A DNA stretch of 64,000 bases from Legionella sp. PATHC032 (GCF_026191185.1 NZ_JAPHOV010000001.1:925001-989000); one strand, 5' to 3'. Counted from the stretch's first letter, positions 1 through 11,164 are shown. Notes: generated from the sequence alone by a model not told the origin. Translations and numbers: made by a program.

Positions 1-132
1 TGAACAATAAGATTATTTTAAGATTATTTTGGCTGTTAGTAATGGAACTACTTGTGATGGTAAAGTGTTGCAACTCAAAATTCCCTCGCATTTGGGAGAA
101 GGCAACCTATTAAGCTTATAGGATAAAGCAGT

Positions 133-1572
133 ATGAGTAATTCAAAATGGTGGTTTCTTTTAGTCAGTTTCATTCCTGCTATTACTTTTGCGTCTGAGGG
201 GGGAGAACATTCAGATCCAGTCACTTCTGTTCTTCTGGGTGTTACTACTATTTTATTTTTAGCTATTATTGGTCGGTATTTAGCCAGACTTCTTAATCAA
301 CCTGGCGTTCTTGGCGAATTGCTGATAGGGATGATAGTTGGGAACCTCTCTTACTTTTTCGGAAGTGAATTGGTGGTGATCCTTCGCGAAGGTTCTGCTA
401 TTTATGATGTTGTGAAAGAAATGTTAGCAGGAGTTTCTCTAAATCAGGCGGTAACTCATGTTATCCATAATTCCTATTACGCTAACCAGGTAATACATGC
501 CTTGAGTGGAGCAGAGGGAACGGAATATCTTAAGATTGCCTATGTTGTTGATATTTTCTCACGTTATGGCGTCATATTTCTTCTGTTTATGGTTGGTCTT
601 GAGACGTCGCTTTCTGATTTAAAAAAAACTGGCAAAGAATCCATTCTCGTTGCTGTGATCGGTATCGTTGCACCAATGATTTTAGGATTTGCAGTGGCTT
701 GTTTTATTATACCCAGTTCAAATTACAAGATTAATTTGTTTATCGGGGCTACCTTGAGTGCTACCAGCATTGGTATTACAGCAAGTGTACTTAAAGAGAT
801 GAATAAACTCAGTACTCGGGAAGCAAGGACAATTCTTGGTGCGGCCACTTTGGATGATATTTTAGGCCTGATTATTTTGGCGGTTGTCAGCAGTATCATT
901 ATTAGCGGTGCTGTAAGCATTATGGTGGTAATGAAAATTATCATTTTAGCGCTGCTATTTTTTATTGGTACCTTGTTTATGGGGCCTTTTATACTTCGTA
1001 AGGCAGTCGATTTATTTCGCTTTTTGGAGCCTTGGGAATCCAAGTTGTTTATCTCATTCCTCTTTATTATGGCATTAGCCTGGTTGGCTTCATTTATTCA
1101 GTTAGCAGCTATAATTGGTGCTTTTGCTGCCGGAGTAATTTTGCATGACGATTATTTTGGAGAGCAAAAAGCTCACCATAAAGATCATCGCAGCATTCAT
1201 CATTTGGTCTCTCCATTGGAAACCATATTGGCTCCTATGTTTTTTACTCTGATTGGGATACAGGTTAAATTAGAAACTTTTTATGATTGGAATGTCATTG
1301 TTTTAGCGGGAGGGTTATCGGTGGCAGCCATTCTTGGCAAGCTGCTTAGTGGTTTGGGCGCTAATCGACGGGATGACAGATTGCTCATTGGTATAGGAAT
1401 GTTACCTCGCGGGGAGGTGGGATTGGTTTTTGCTTCTATTGGCAGAACTTTAGGAGTAATAAGTGATAATTTGTTTACCGCAATTGTATTGATGATCATG
1501 GTTACAACCTTTATTGCACCACCTTTATTAAAGATGCGATATGCCAAACCAAAAGAGGATAAGAATGCATGA
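133..1572 (+). CDS. CPA2-family cation/proton antiporter
   Basis: Inner-membrane monovalent cation:H+ antiporter of the CPA2 (Kef/NapA-like) family, expected to exchange Na+ or K+ for protons. The 479-residue protein is almost entirely hydrophobic helices. It carries the paired acidic residues typical of the ion-binding helix (Asp241-Asp242 in TLDDILGL) and has no C-terminal TrkA-N domain. Residues about 78-140 form an unusually long insertion between early helices, rich in polar residues. The start is preceded by AGGA about 9 bases upstream. It overlaps nadC by 4 bases (ATGA-type), so the two are probably co-transcribed. The family call is firm; the transported ion cannot be read from sequence. 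Confidence 0.85.
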   Translation: MSNSKWWFLLVSFIPAITFASEGGEHSDPVTSVLLGVTTILFLAIIGRYLARLLNQPGVLGELLIGMIVGNLSYFFGSELVVILREGSAIYDVVKEMLAGVSLNQAVTHVIHNSYYANQVIHALSGAEGTEYLKIAYVVDIFSRYGVIFLLFMVGLETSLSDLKKTGKESILVAVIGIVAPMILGFAVACFIIPSSNYKINLFIGATLSATSIGITASVLKEMNKLSTREARTILGAATLDDILGLIILAVVSSIIISGAVSIMVVMKIIILALLFFIGTLFMGPFILRKAVDLFRFLEPWESKLFISFLFIMALAWLASFIQLAAIIGAFAAGVILHDDYFGEQKAHHKDHRSIHHLVSPLETILAPMFFTLIGIQVKLETFYDWNVIVLAGGLSVAAILGKLLSGLGANRRDDRLLIGIGMLPRGEVGLVFASIGRTLGVISDNLFTAIVLMIMVTTFIAPPLLKMRYAKPKEDKNA

Positions 1573-2411
1573 ATAATGTTTTATCGCAGGTTATATTCGA
1601 TGTAAAACATGCTTTGCAGGAGGATGTAGGCAATGGTGATGTGACTGCAGCTTTGTTGCCTCAGCAGCTGATTGTAGAAGCAGAAATTATATCAAGAGAA
1701 CCTATGGTTGTTTGTGGGCAGCCATGGGTTAATGAGGTTTTTAAGCAAGTTGATAATACAGTTGAAATGGAGTGGCGGGTTTCTGAAGGGGATTTTTTAA
1801 GTACGCCAGCTACTTTATGTATCATTCATGGTATTGCCAGCAGTATTTTAACCGCAGAACGTACTGCATTAAATTTTTTGCAAACCCTTTCAGCTACTGC
1901 AACACAAACTTATCAATATGTCCAGAAATTAAAAGGTACCAAGGCAAAGCTGTTAGACACACGCAAAACAATCCCAGGACTTCGAGTAGCGCAAAAGTAT
2001 GCTGTTCATTGTGGTGGTGGGTTAAATCATCGCATGGGACTTTATGATGCATTTTTAATCAAAGAAAATCATATTAAAGCCTGTGGTTCAGTCGCTCATG
2101 CTATCAATTTGGCAAGGAAAGCAGATAAACATTTACTGGTTGAGATTGAAGTGGAAACCCTCGAGGAGTTGCAAGAGGCTTTGGATGCTCATCCTGACAG
2201 GATATTATTGGATAATTTCACTCAAGATATGCTTGAACAAGCAGTCAAAATGAATCATCCCAAGTACTGTGAATTGGAAGCTTCTGGCGGCATTAATATC
2301 AATAATATCGCAGAAATTGCCCAAACCGGAGTAGATTTTATTTCAGTCGGATCCATTACCAAATCAATTAAAGCAATTGATTTGAGTTTATTGATTAGGG
2401 AAACATTATGA
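1569..2411 (+). CDS. nadC: Nicotinate-nucleotide pyrophosphorylase (carboxylating)
   Basis: Quinolinate phosphoribosyltransferase: converts quinolinate and PRPP to nicotinate mononucleotide in de novo NAD synthesis, in the cytoplasm. At 280 residues it is the usual family length. The signature stretch DTRKTIPGLR followed by the conserved Cys-Gly-Gly-Gly and NHRMGLYDAFLIKENH is present in the middle, and the C-terminal LEASGGI and SVGSIT motifs close the barrel. It sits in a tight cluster, overlapping the antiporter stop by 4 bases and the following MurG-like gene by 4 bases. nadA and nadB are not in the window. Confidence 0.96.
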   Translation: MNNVLSQVIFDVKHALQEDVGNGDVTAALLPQQLIVEAEIISREPMVVCGQPWVNEVFKQVDNTVEMEWRVSEGDFLSTPATLCIIHGIASSILTAERTALNFLQTLSATATQTYQYVQKLKGTKAKLLDTRKTIPGLRVAQKYAVHCGGGLNHRMGLYDAFLIKENHIKACGSVAHAINLARKADKHLLVEIEVETLEELQEALDAHPDRILLDNFTQDMLEQAVKMNHPKYCELEASGGININNIAEIAQTGVDFISVGSITKSIKAIDLSLLIRETL

Positions 2412-3499
2412 GCCCAAGTATTGTTTTTACCGGGGGAGGCACTGCAGGACATGTGACTCCTAATATCGCGTTGATTAGGGAGTTTCGAAAAGAAGGCTGG
2501 AATGTAGAGTATGTCGGCTCTGTTTCCGGAATTGAAAAGGAAATGATTGAGCCGCTGGACATTCCTTTTCATGGAGTCAGTAGCGGTAAGTTGCGCAGGT
2601 ATTTCAGTTTGAAGAATCTGCTTGACCCTTTCAAAATTATTCTGGGCATTATCCAATCTTTTTTTCTATTTTATAAAATCAAACCGGATGTGGTTTTTTC
2701 AAAAGGTGGCTTTGTAGCCTTTCCTGTGGTTGTAGGTGCCTGGTTAAATCGAATTCCTATCGTAGCTCATGAGTCCGATATGAGTCCAGGACTTGCGAAT
2801 CGCCTATCCTTTCCTTTCGTAAATAAAGTATGCCTTACTTTTGATGCCGGCAAAAAGTACTTTAAACGCCAGGAGAAAATAGAAGTGACGGGTACTCCAA
2901 TTCGTGAACAGCTATTAACTGGAAATCGAATGAAGGGATTGGAGTTGTGCGGATTTAATTCTTCCAAACCTTGCCTGCTTGTAGTGGGAGGAAGTTTAGG
3001 GGCTGGTTCAATTAACAGTTGTATTCGAAGCGCATTGAAGCAATTGACATCAGAATTCCAAGTCATTCATCTTTGTGGCAAAGGAAAACTTGATTCTTCA
3101 TTGGTTGGCGTGGAGGGATATTGCCAATTTGAATACGCTAATGAAGAGTTGGCTGATCTGTTCGCGGCTTCTTCAGTAGTGATCTCTCGAGCAGGAGCCA
3201 ATTCTTTGTATGAAATATTAGCATTAGGAAAACCACATATTTTAATTCCAATCTCTTCACAAGTAAGCAGAGGAGATCAAATTCAAAATGCAAGGTATTT
3301 CCAGGGGTTAGGAATAAGTGTTGTGATTCAGGACGAGTTATTGAAAGCGGATGTTCTATTACAGGCAGTACAGGAAGTAATGCGAAAAAAAGATGAAATA
3401 GATAATAAAATCAAAGCGTTAAAAATTGAGTCTGCCACTGATAAAATTGTGGCAATTATCAAGGAGCAAGCACATGTTCAAACCCCAAGGATTGTATGA
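2408..3499 (+). CDS. murG: MurG-family UDP-GlcNAc glycosyltransferase
   Basis: GT28-family glycosyltransferase homologous to MurG, which adds GlcNAc to lipid I at the inner face of the membrane. At 363 residues it has family length. Seen: the N-terminal Gly-rich loop TGGGTAGHVTPN, and the C-terminal nucleotide-sugar site SRAGANSLYEILALGKP followed by a Gln-Asn-Ala motif. The lipid-facing loop reads HESDMSPG (about residues 121-128) rather than the HEQN of E. coli MurG; as I recall, HESD is the form common in Firmicutes. The gene lies outside any dcw cluster, between nadC and a peptidase. It may be a second MurG-type enzyme; the symbol is by homology. Confidence 0.8.
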   Translation: MSPSIVFTGGGTAGHVTPNIALIREFRKEGWNVEYVGSVSGIEKEMIEPLDIPFHGVSSGKLRRYFSLKNLLDPFKIILGIIQSFFLFYKIKPDVVFSKGGFVAFPVVVGAWLNRIPIVAHESDMSPGLANRLSFPFVNKVCLTFDAGKKYFKRQEKIEVTGTPIREQLLTGNRMKGLELCGFNSSKPCLLVVGGSLGAGSINSCIRSALKQLTSEFQVIHLCGKGKLDSSLVGVEGYCQFEYANEELADLFAASSVVISRAGANSLYEILALGKPHILIPISSQVSRGDQIQNARYFQGLGISVVIQDELLKADVLLQAVQEVMRKKDEIDNKIKALKIESATDKIVAIIKEQAHVQTPRIV

Positions 3500-4889
3500 T
3501 TACATATGCCAACAATGGCAAGAAGAGATATTGCCAAGTTTATGTGACTACATAAAAATCCCTAATAAATCTCCTCACTTTGATGCAAAATGGGAAGAAC
3601 ATGGTTATATGGAACAGGCAGTTAATCACATTGCCAATTGGTGTAAGGAGCATGCACCCCAAGGAATGACACTGGAAGTTGTTCGTCTGAAAAATAGAAC
3701 CCCATTGCTATTTATGGAAATACCAGGCCAAATTGATGACACTGTGCTACTTTATGGCCACTTGGATAAACAACCTGAGATGTCAGGCTGGAGTGACGAT
3801 TTACATCCATGGAAACCTGTATTGAAAAATGGATTGTTATATGGGAGAGGAGGAGCAGATGATGGATATTCTGCTTATGCCTCACTCACGGCTATTCGCG
3901 CCTTGGAACAACAAGGTTTGCCGTATCCTCGTTGTGTATTAATCATTGAAGCGTGTGAGGAAAGTGGCAGTTACGATTTGCCTTTTTATATTGAGTTGCT
4001 AAAGGAGCGTATTGGTAAACCGTCATTGGTTATTTGCCTTGATTCCGGAGCAGGTAATTATGAGCAGTTATGGATGACTACTTCATTACGTGGTAATTTG
4101 GTGGGTAAATTAACGGTTGAATTGATTAGTGAAGGCGTTCATTCGGGGAGTGCCAGTGGTATAGTAGCAGACAGTTTCAGAGTAGCTCGGCAATTGATCA
4201 GCAGAATAGAAGACGAAAGCACAGGAGAGATTAAATTGCCTCAGTTGTATTGTGATATTCCTGATGAGAGAATAAAACAAGCGAAACAATGTGCGGAAAT
4301 TCTAGGTGAGCAAGTTTATAGTGAATTTCCATGGAAAGACTCTGTCAAACCCGTTATTCAAGACAAACAGCAATTAATATTAAACAGAACATGGCGACCC
4401 GCCTTAACGGTGACTGGTGCGGATGGTTTTCCAGCTATAGCCGATGCAGGGAACGTGATGCGCCCTGTTACGTCTTTTAAATTATCCATGCGCCTTCCAC
4501 CCCTGGTTGACCCGGCAGTAGCTTCAGTTGCCATGGAGGAAGCCTTGACCCAAAACCCTCCCTACAATGCAAAGGTTGATTTTAAAATACAAAATGGAGG
4601 CTCCAAGGGATGGAATGCTCCCTTGCTTTCTGATTGGTTAGCGAAAGCGGCATCTGAAGCATCAATGACTTATTATGATAAACCTGCTGCCTACATGGGA
4701 GAAGGGGGCACCATTCCATTTATGAGTATGTTAGGTGAGCAATTTCCCAAAGCACAATTTATGATAACCGGTGTTTTAGGCCCTCATTCCAATGCTCATG
4801 GCCCGAATGAGTTCCTGCATTTGGATATGGTTAAGAAACTGACTTCTTGCGTATCGTATGTCCTTTATAGCTTTTCACAGAAAAAATAA
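3474..4889 (+). CDS. M20-family metallopeptidase
   Basis: Zinc-dependent exopeptidase or carboxypeptidase of the M20 (ArgE/DapE/CPG2) family, 471 residues. Metal ligands are visible in order: His in LLYGHLDKQPE, Asp in GRGGADDGYSAYA, the catalytic/ligand pair Glu-Glu in EACEESGSYD, Asp in CLDSGAG, and the final His in LGPHSNAHGPNE. I place the start at the ATG at 3474, which has AAGGAG seven bases upstream; an upstream in-frame start at 3426 would overlap murG much further. With this start the overlap with the MurG-like gene is 26 bases. Substrate is unknown; the position next to a cell-wall gene is suggestive only. Confidence 0.88.
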   Translation: MFKPQGLYDYICQQWQEEILPSLCDYIKIPNKSPHFDAKWEEHGYMEQAVNHIANWCKEHAPQGMTLEVVRLKNRTPLLFMEIPGQIDDTVLLYGHLDKQPEMSGWSDDLHPWKPVLKNGLLYGRGGADDGYSAYASLTAIRALEQQGLPYPRCVLIIEACEESGSYDLPFYIELLKERIGKPSLVICLDSGAGNYEQLWMTTSLRGNLVGKLTVELISEGVHSGSASGIVADSFRVARQLISRIEDESTGEIKLPQLYCDIPDERIKQAKQCAEILGEQVYSEFPWKDSVKPVIQDKQQLILNRTWRPALTVTGADGFPAIADAGNVMRPVTSFKLSMRLPPLVDPAVASVAMEEALTQNPPYNAKVDFKIQNGGSKGWNAPLLSDWLAKAASEASMTYYDKPAAYMGEGGTIPFMSMLGEQFPKAQFMITGVLGPHSNAHGPNEFLHLDMVKKLTSCVSYVLYSFSQKK

Positions 4890-4936
4890 TTTGAAATTGG
4901 CTAGACTCTTGTTTGAAAAATTGAGATACTCGCTTG

Positions 4937-4954
4937 CGGCTCTGGAACGAGCCG
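4937..4954. terminator. Hairpin upstream of the comEA-like gene
   Basis: Perfect 6-base arms CGGCTC and GAGCCG around a 6-base loop, followed by TTTAG. It lies 48 bases after the peptidase stop. The short U-tract makes it a plausible but weak terminator for the antiporter-nadC-murG-peptidase cluster. Confidence 0.4.
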
Positions 4955-4980
4955 TTTAGTCCAACAATTAGGAGAAATTT

Positions 4981-5298
4981 ATGAAAGCAAGACTCATTGC
5001 TATTTTGTTGTCATTTATAGTTATCCCTTTCTCTTCTCAAGCTGAGAACGAGCCTCAAAAAACTCCAGCTAAACAAGTCCTTGTTAAGGGCAAGATTAAT
5101 CTTAATTCAGCGGATGTGCATTCTTTAACAGGCTCTTTTAAGGGGATAGGAAAAAAACGGGCTGAAGCTATTATTACTTATAGAGAAAATCATCAAGGTT
5201 TTAAATCTCTGGAAGAACTTGCAGAAGTCAAAGGTATTGGCCAGCGTTTTGTAGATAAAAATAGAGAAAAATTGAAAGAAATTTTCGTTATTAATTAA
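4981..5298 (+). CDS. ComEA-like helix-hairpin-helix protein
   Basis: Small secreted DNA-binding protein of the ComEA type, 105 residues. An N-terminal signal peptide (hydrophobic run, cleavage after SSQA near residue 21) is followed by a tandem helix-hairpin-helix domain: INLNSADVHSLTGSFKGIGK, then the second hairpin VKGIGQRF. In the family this domain binds double-stranded DNA in the periplasm during natural transformation; Legionella is naturally competent, so a role in DNA uptake is reasonable. The start has AGGAG about 5 bases upstream. It is transcribed alone, between hairpins on both sides. Confidence 0.85.
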   Translation: MKARLIAILLSFIVIPFSSQAENEPQKTPAKQVLVKGKINLNSADVHSLTGSFKGIGKKRAEAIITYRENHQGFKSLEELAEVKGIGQRFVDKNREKLKEIFVIN

Positions 5299-5348
5299 TT
5301 CAAGTGCAATATAAAACGTAAATCATGTTTTATAAAGTAAATGAGATT

Positions 5349-5384
5349 GATCCCATATGAAAGCATGGCTTTTACTATGGGATC
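5349..5384. promoter_or_regulatory. Palindromic hairpin between comEA-like gene and mreB
   Basis: Nested inverted repeat: outer arms GATCCCATA and TATGGGATC, inner arms AAAGC and GCTTT around ATG. It has no U-tract on the + strand (followed by CGGTTAAA). It could close the comEA transcript or lie in the mreB leader, which starts about 110 bases downstream. Confidence 0.4.
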
Positions 5385-5457
5385 CGGTTAAAAACAGTTG
5401 TAAGGTGTATAAAATTCTTATGCGGCAACTGTCGATTTTTATCCAAATATAGGATAA

Positions 5458-7413
<1,956 letters not shown>

Positions 7414-7417
<4 letters not shown>

Positions 7418-7893
7418 GTGCGATTCATATTCGTTTAGGGTTGGGGTTTCTGGCCGCGCTTGCTTTATCAATACTACCGATGCCGGAGTTAATCTCAATT
7501 TTTCGCCCTCCTTGGGTATTATTGTTAGTTTTGTATATTGAATATTATTTACCAGGTAAATTTAAACTAACTGCTCTGTTGATAGTTGGCTTATTACTGG
7601 ATGTGCTCTTATCAACTGTGATCGGTGAACATTCATTCGCATTGCTATTGGTAACCTGGATAGCGTCAACCAAATCCAGGCGAGTTCAATTTTTCTCACT
7701 AATCCAGCAAGTTTGCCTGGTTGGGTTCTTTTGTTTTCTATATCAATCGATTATTTTATTTATTGATGCTCTGTTAGGTTTTAATTATAACCTGATAATG
7801 CCTGTGACAAGTGCCATTCTGGGTATGATTATTTGGCCCTGGATCCGGGTCTTGGGCGACTCTTCCCTGTTGATTCGTTCCGTTTATCGTTAA
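7414..7893 (+). CDS. mreD: Rod shape-determining protein MreD
   Basis: Polytopic inner-membrane elongasome component, 159 residues with about five hydrophobic helices. It carries the family-typical FRPPWVLLLVLYIEYYLP and LLLDVLLSTVIGEHSF segments. It is coupled to mreC by an ATGA overlap and ends the operon. Its last 65 bases overlap the 3' end of the convergent pseudouridine synthase gene. Confidence 0.95.
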
Positions 7894-8431
7894 TCAGGTT
7901 GATTAGCTTATATTCCCCAGGCTGGAGTTCATCTAACTGCCAATCACCAATCCGGTGTCTGATTAAACGTAGAGTAGGGAAGCCGATGGCAGCGGTCATT
8001 TTTCTTATTTGATGATTTTTTCCTTCTCTTAATATAATTTCCAACCAGCTAGTTGGTATGTTTTTCCTTTCTCTAATGGGTGGAGTTCGTGGCCAGATGT
8101 TTGGCCCTGAAATCAACTTGGCTTCGGCAGGTAAAAAAGTAATGTCCTTGATTACCAGGCCTTTTCTTAACGGTTGTAAATCGTTGTTAGTAGGAACTCC
8201 CTCTACTTGAACCCAGTAATGCTTCTTTTTCTCAAATTTAGGATGGGTTAACCGATGTTGCAGTTTTCCATCGTCAGTTAAGATAAGTAAGCCTTCACTT
8301 TGTTTATCCAGACGACCAGCCGCATAAAAGCCCGGAAATTTAATAAATGCCGAGAGAGTTTGTTCGGGGAGTTCGCCAGTAAATTGAGTCAGGACTCCAT
8401 AAGGTTTATTAAAAAGTATTAATTGCGGCAT
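7829..8431 (-). CDS. rluE: Pseudouridine synthase, RsuA/RluB/RluE family
   Basis: Isomerises a specific uridine of ribosomal RNA to pseudouridine. Seen: start MPQLILFNKPYGVLTQF without an S4 domain, the catalytic-Asp motif AAGRLDKQSEGLLILTDDG and the later REGKNHQIRKMTAAIGFPTLRLIR (split by family convention) typical of RsuA-type enzymes. The absence of an S4 domain and the length of 200 residues favour RluE, which modifies 23S rRNA. I use the ATG at 8431; an upstream in-frame TTG at 8488 would add 19 non-family residues. It converges on mreD with a 65-base overlap. Confidence 0.88.
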   Translation of the reverse strand: MPQLILFNKPYGVLTQFTGELPEQTLSAFIKFPGFYAAGRLDKQSEGLLILTDDGKLQHRLTHPKFEKKKHYWVQVEGVPTNNDLQPLRKGLVIKDITFLPAEAKLISGPNIWPRTPPIRERKNIPTSWLEIILREGKNHQIRKMTAAIGFPTLRLIRHRIGDWQLDELQPGEYKLINLINDKRNESTGKSRPRPGSRAK

Positions 8432-8636
8432 TTTGTGATTGCGTTGATTGTGGAAATTAATGATAAATTTTTTGGTTATTGACAGCAACTATTTCAGGGC
8501 TAGCTCATACCCTAAAGTACAATAAACAGCGCAAATAATTGTTCATATTTTGATATTCCCGCCTGCTCTGGAATGGCATATGCGGGCATTATTTAATAAA
8601 AATATGATTTTGCCTTGATTGTAACGAAAGCCAAGA

Positions 8637-8666
8637 TTGATTTTTTATGGCTAATCACTATACAAT
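8637..8666 (+). promoter_or_regulatory. Candidate sigma-70 promoter for the lipoprotein gene at 8701
   Basis: TTGATT at 8637-8642 and TACAAT at 8661-8666 with an 18-base spacer, 34 bases before the start codon. Assigned by consensus match only. Confidence 0.4.
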
Positions 8667-8700
8667 TACACCATTTTATTCGTTGCGGTGACTCTTATTC

Positions 8701-9399
8701 ATGAAATGGGTATTGGTTGTTATGGCAATTATCGCTCAAACAAGTTGTGCAGTGAATCATAGAGTTATGGTTGGGGATGAACCTGTAATAATTCAACAAA
8801 CCAAAGGCCAAGGTAAGACATTTGTACATGTTCATCACAATGAGCAAACAGCATTAAAAGCTGCAAAAGCTGTGATCAGAAAAGAGGGTGGAAGTCTGAT
8901 TACACTTATTCATTCCGGTGGTCGAAATATAGTATTTCATTTACATAACCAACGCTATGAATTTGATCCCAACCGTATTTTTACCGATAAAGGGATCAAA
9001 AAAACTTTGACGCAATACAGTTATTATACTCCTGAAGCGCATCAAGAAGTGAAGAAACTTGCAGACAAAATTAAGGCATTACTACCGGAGGGTAAAGTAA
9101 TCGCTGTTCATAATAACTCATCCTATTCCTTAAAAGATTATTTGCCAGGGCATGAACTTGCCAAGGATGCAAAAGCTTTATATATGAATCCTGACAATTA
9201 TTTTAGAAACTTTTATCTGGTCACTAAATTAAGCGATTATCTACGTTTAAAAATGCAAGGTTTTAATGGGGTTTTGCAAAAACCTTCGGCTACAGATGAT
9301 GGATCTTTATCAGTATATCTCGCTAAGCGTGATTATATTAATGTCGAAGCTGGCTACGATCAGTTGACAGAACAAATTAAGATGTTGCTTCATGCCTAG
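8701..9399 (+). CDS. Lipoprotein of unknown function
   Basis: A 232-residue protein I do not recognise. The N-terminus is a lipoprotein signal: short hydrophobic run followed by AQTSC with the candidate lipidated Cys at residue 16. The mature part is soluble and mixed alpha/beta, with two His-rich segments (VHVHHNEQ near residue 40 and IVFHLHNQRYEF near residue 80) and VIAVHNNSSYS near residue 138. These could bind metal, but I cannot assign an enzyme family. It is monocistronic, between the divergent pseudouridine synthase and icd. Confidence 0.8.
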   Translation: MKWVLVVMAIIAQTSCAVNHRVMVGDEPVIIQQTKGQGKTFVHVHHNEQTALKAAKAVIRKEGGSLITLIHSGGRNIVFHLHNQRYEFDPNRIFTDKGIKKTLTQYSYYTPEAHQEVKKLADKIKALLPEGKVIAVHNNSSYSLKDYLPGHELAKDAKALYMNPDNYFRNFYLVTKLSDYLRLKMQGFNGVLQKPSATDDGSLSVYLAKRDYINVEAGYDQLTEQIKMLLHA

Positions 9400-9450
9400 T
9401 TCCAATCTGAGCTAATTTAGCTAAAAATAATTAATAGTCGTAATTGATAT

Positions 9451-9480
9451 TTGGGAAACCTGATTATCACATGCTATCAT
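9451..9480 (+). promoter_or_regulatory. Candidate extended -10 promoter of icd
   Basis: TTGGGA at 9451-9456, 18-base spacer, TATCAT at 9475-9480 preceded by TGC (extended -10 form). It lies about 28 bases before the icd start. By motif match only. Confidence 0.4.
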
Positions 9481-9508
9481 TAATTTCTCTAAATTTATGG
9501 AGTCGTCA

Positions 9509-10765
9509 ATGACATACGATAAAATCAAAGTGCCTGCCCAAGGCGAAGCTATTACTGTTGCTGCTGACCATTCACTTCATGTTCCTGATAATCCAATTAT
9601 TCCTTTTATTGAAGGTGATGGTATCGGTGTTGATGTAACACCTCCAATGATACGTGTTGTTGATGCTGCAGTTCAAAAAGCATATGGCAACAAGAGAAAA
9701 ATTTCCTGGATGGAAGTTTATGCCGGGGAAAAGGCTACTAAGGTATATGGTAGCGATCAATGGCTTCCCAAAGAGACTCTGGATGCCATGAAAAAATATG
9801 TGGTTTCAATAAAAGGTCCCTTAACTACTCCTGTTGGTGGTGGTATACGTTCATTGAATGTTGCGATTCGTCAAGACATGGATCTTTATGTTTGTTTACG
9901 CCCAATTCGATATTTTAATGGTGTTCCAAGTCCAGTTCGGGAGCCATGGAAAACCGATATGGTTATTTTCAGGGAAAATTCTGAAGATATTTATGCCGGT
10001 ATAGAATGGCAGGCAGATACTCCGGAAGCTAAAAAAGTGATTCAATTTTTAACTCAGGAAATGGGTGTTAAAAAAATTCGTTTTCCTGAGCATTGTGGCA
10101 TAGGCGTAAAGCCTGTTTCCAAAGAAGGTACCACCCGACTTGTCAAAGCGGCAATTCAGTATGCGATAGATAATGACCGCAGTACAGTGACTCTGGTACA
10201 TAAAGGCAATATCATGAAGTTTACTGAAGGGGCTTTTAAAGATTGGGGATACCAGGTTGCGCGTGATTCTTTTGGTGCAAAAGAATATCAAGGTGGACCA
10301 TGGATGGAGTTTAAAAATCCTAAAACCGGTAAGCAGATTATCATTAATGATGTGATTGCCGATGCCTTTTTGCAACAAATCCTGTTAAGACCTGAGGACT
10401 ATAGTGTCATTGCTACATTAAATTTGAATGGTGATTATATTTCTGATGCTTTGGCTGCTCAGGTTGGTGGAATAGGCATAGCTCCTGGAGCGAACATTAG
10501 TGATCAAATGGCTGTGTTTGAAGCAACTCATGGAACAGCGCCTAAATACGCTGGCCAGAATAAAGTGAACCCCGGTTCTATTATACTTTCGGCTGAAATG
10601 ATGTTACGCCATATGGGGTGGTATGAAGCGGCAGATTTGATTATCAGAGGTATGGAAGGCGCGATAGAAGCCAAAACCGTAACTTATGATTTTGAGCGTG
10701 GTATGCAAGGAGCAAGGTTAGTCAGCAGCTCTGGTTTTGCAGATGCTATGATTAAGCATATGTAA
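9509..10765 (+). CDS. icd: Isocitrate dehydrogenase, NADP-dependent
   Basis: Oxidatively decarboxylates isocitrate to 2-oxoglutarate in the TCA cycle. The 418-residue protein is collinear with E. coli Icd, including the substrate and phosphorylation segment [20 protein letters not shown], whose Ser corresponds to the residue modified by AceK, and the metal-binding [17 protein letters not shown]. The ATG at 9509 is chosen because GGAG lies six bases upstream at 9499-9502; an in-frame ATG at 9497 would place that ribosome-binding site inside the gene. It is monocistronic and is followed by a structured gene-free region. Confidence 0.97.
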   Translation: MTYDKIKVPAQGEAITVAADHSLHVPDNPIIPFIEGDGIGVDVTPPMIRVVDAAVQKAYGNKRKISWMEVYAGEKATKVYGSDQWLPKETLDAMKKYVVSIKGPLTTPVGGGIRSLNVAIRQDMDLYVCLRPIRYFNGVPSPVREPWKTDMVIFRENSEDIYAGIEWQADTPEAKKVIQFLTQEMGVKKIRFPEHCGIGVKPVSKEGTTRLVKAAIQYAIDNDRSTVTLVHKGNIMKFTEGAFKDWGYQVARDSFGAKEYQGGPWMEFKNPKTGKQIIINDVIADAFLQQILLRPEDYSVIATLNLNGDYISDALAAQVGGIGIAPGANISDQMAVFEATHGTAPKYAGQNKVNPGSIILSAEMMLRHMGWYEAADLIIRGMEGAIEAKTVTYDFERGMQGARLVSSSGFADAMIKHM

Positions 10766-11164
10766 GCTAAGGAATTATCACATGTTCTTCCTGAACAACG
10801 CGTATTGACTATTCAGTGTCTATAGCTTTACTGAGTGTCAATACCTTGTTCATGAAAGACTGAGATCATCCTTTCAAGATTATTGGTAGTATCTTTACTG
10901 TCAGGTTTATAAATCTTACGAACTCATAAGAATTGAGTAGGAACTTTATCCATGGTAATTATGATGCTACGCTACTGATTAGAGGCGGCTTAATCTCTTG
11001 AGTAAAACCTGATGGTAAATAACAAATAGTATACATTTGAGTGAATCATATCTAATCACTATGCTATTGATTATTTCAATGACTAAATTTTTCATTAAAA
11101 TTAGCTAAATTTACTGGCCAAATGCGTGCAGGGAGTCTATAAAAATAGTAAGAGGTTGTTAGTT
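10766..11164. other. Gene-free region between icd and clpS
   Basis: About 400 bases with no convincing reading frame. It holds a long imperfect hairpin right after icd (10793-10851) and several shorter inverted repeats, such as GATTA/TAATC and AGTGA/TCACT pairs further on. It must contain the clpS-clpA promoter. A small RNA is possible but not shown by sequence alone. Confidence 0.6.
10793..10851. terminator. Long imperfect hairpin after icd
   Basis: Paired blocks from outside in: GAACAA/TTGTTC, TATTGAC/GTCAATA and TCAGT/ACTGA, with small internal loops and a terminal loop of about 12 bases. No U-tract follows, so it may protect the 3' end of the icd message or be part of a small RNA rather than a classical terminator. 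Confidence 0.4.

Noticed and set aside
1-121. Two short open frames at the left edge, one ending at 113 and one at 121, with protein-like stretches such as LAVSNGTTCDGKVLQL
   Set aside because: One has an in-frame TAA at 8-10 and no good start; the other could be the end of a gene beyond the edge but its translation is not recognisable. Not enough to call a feature.
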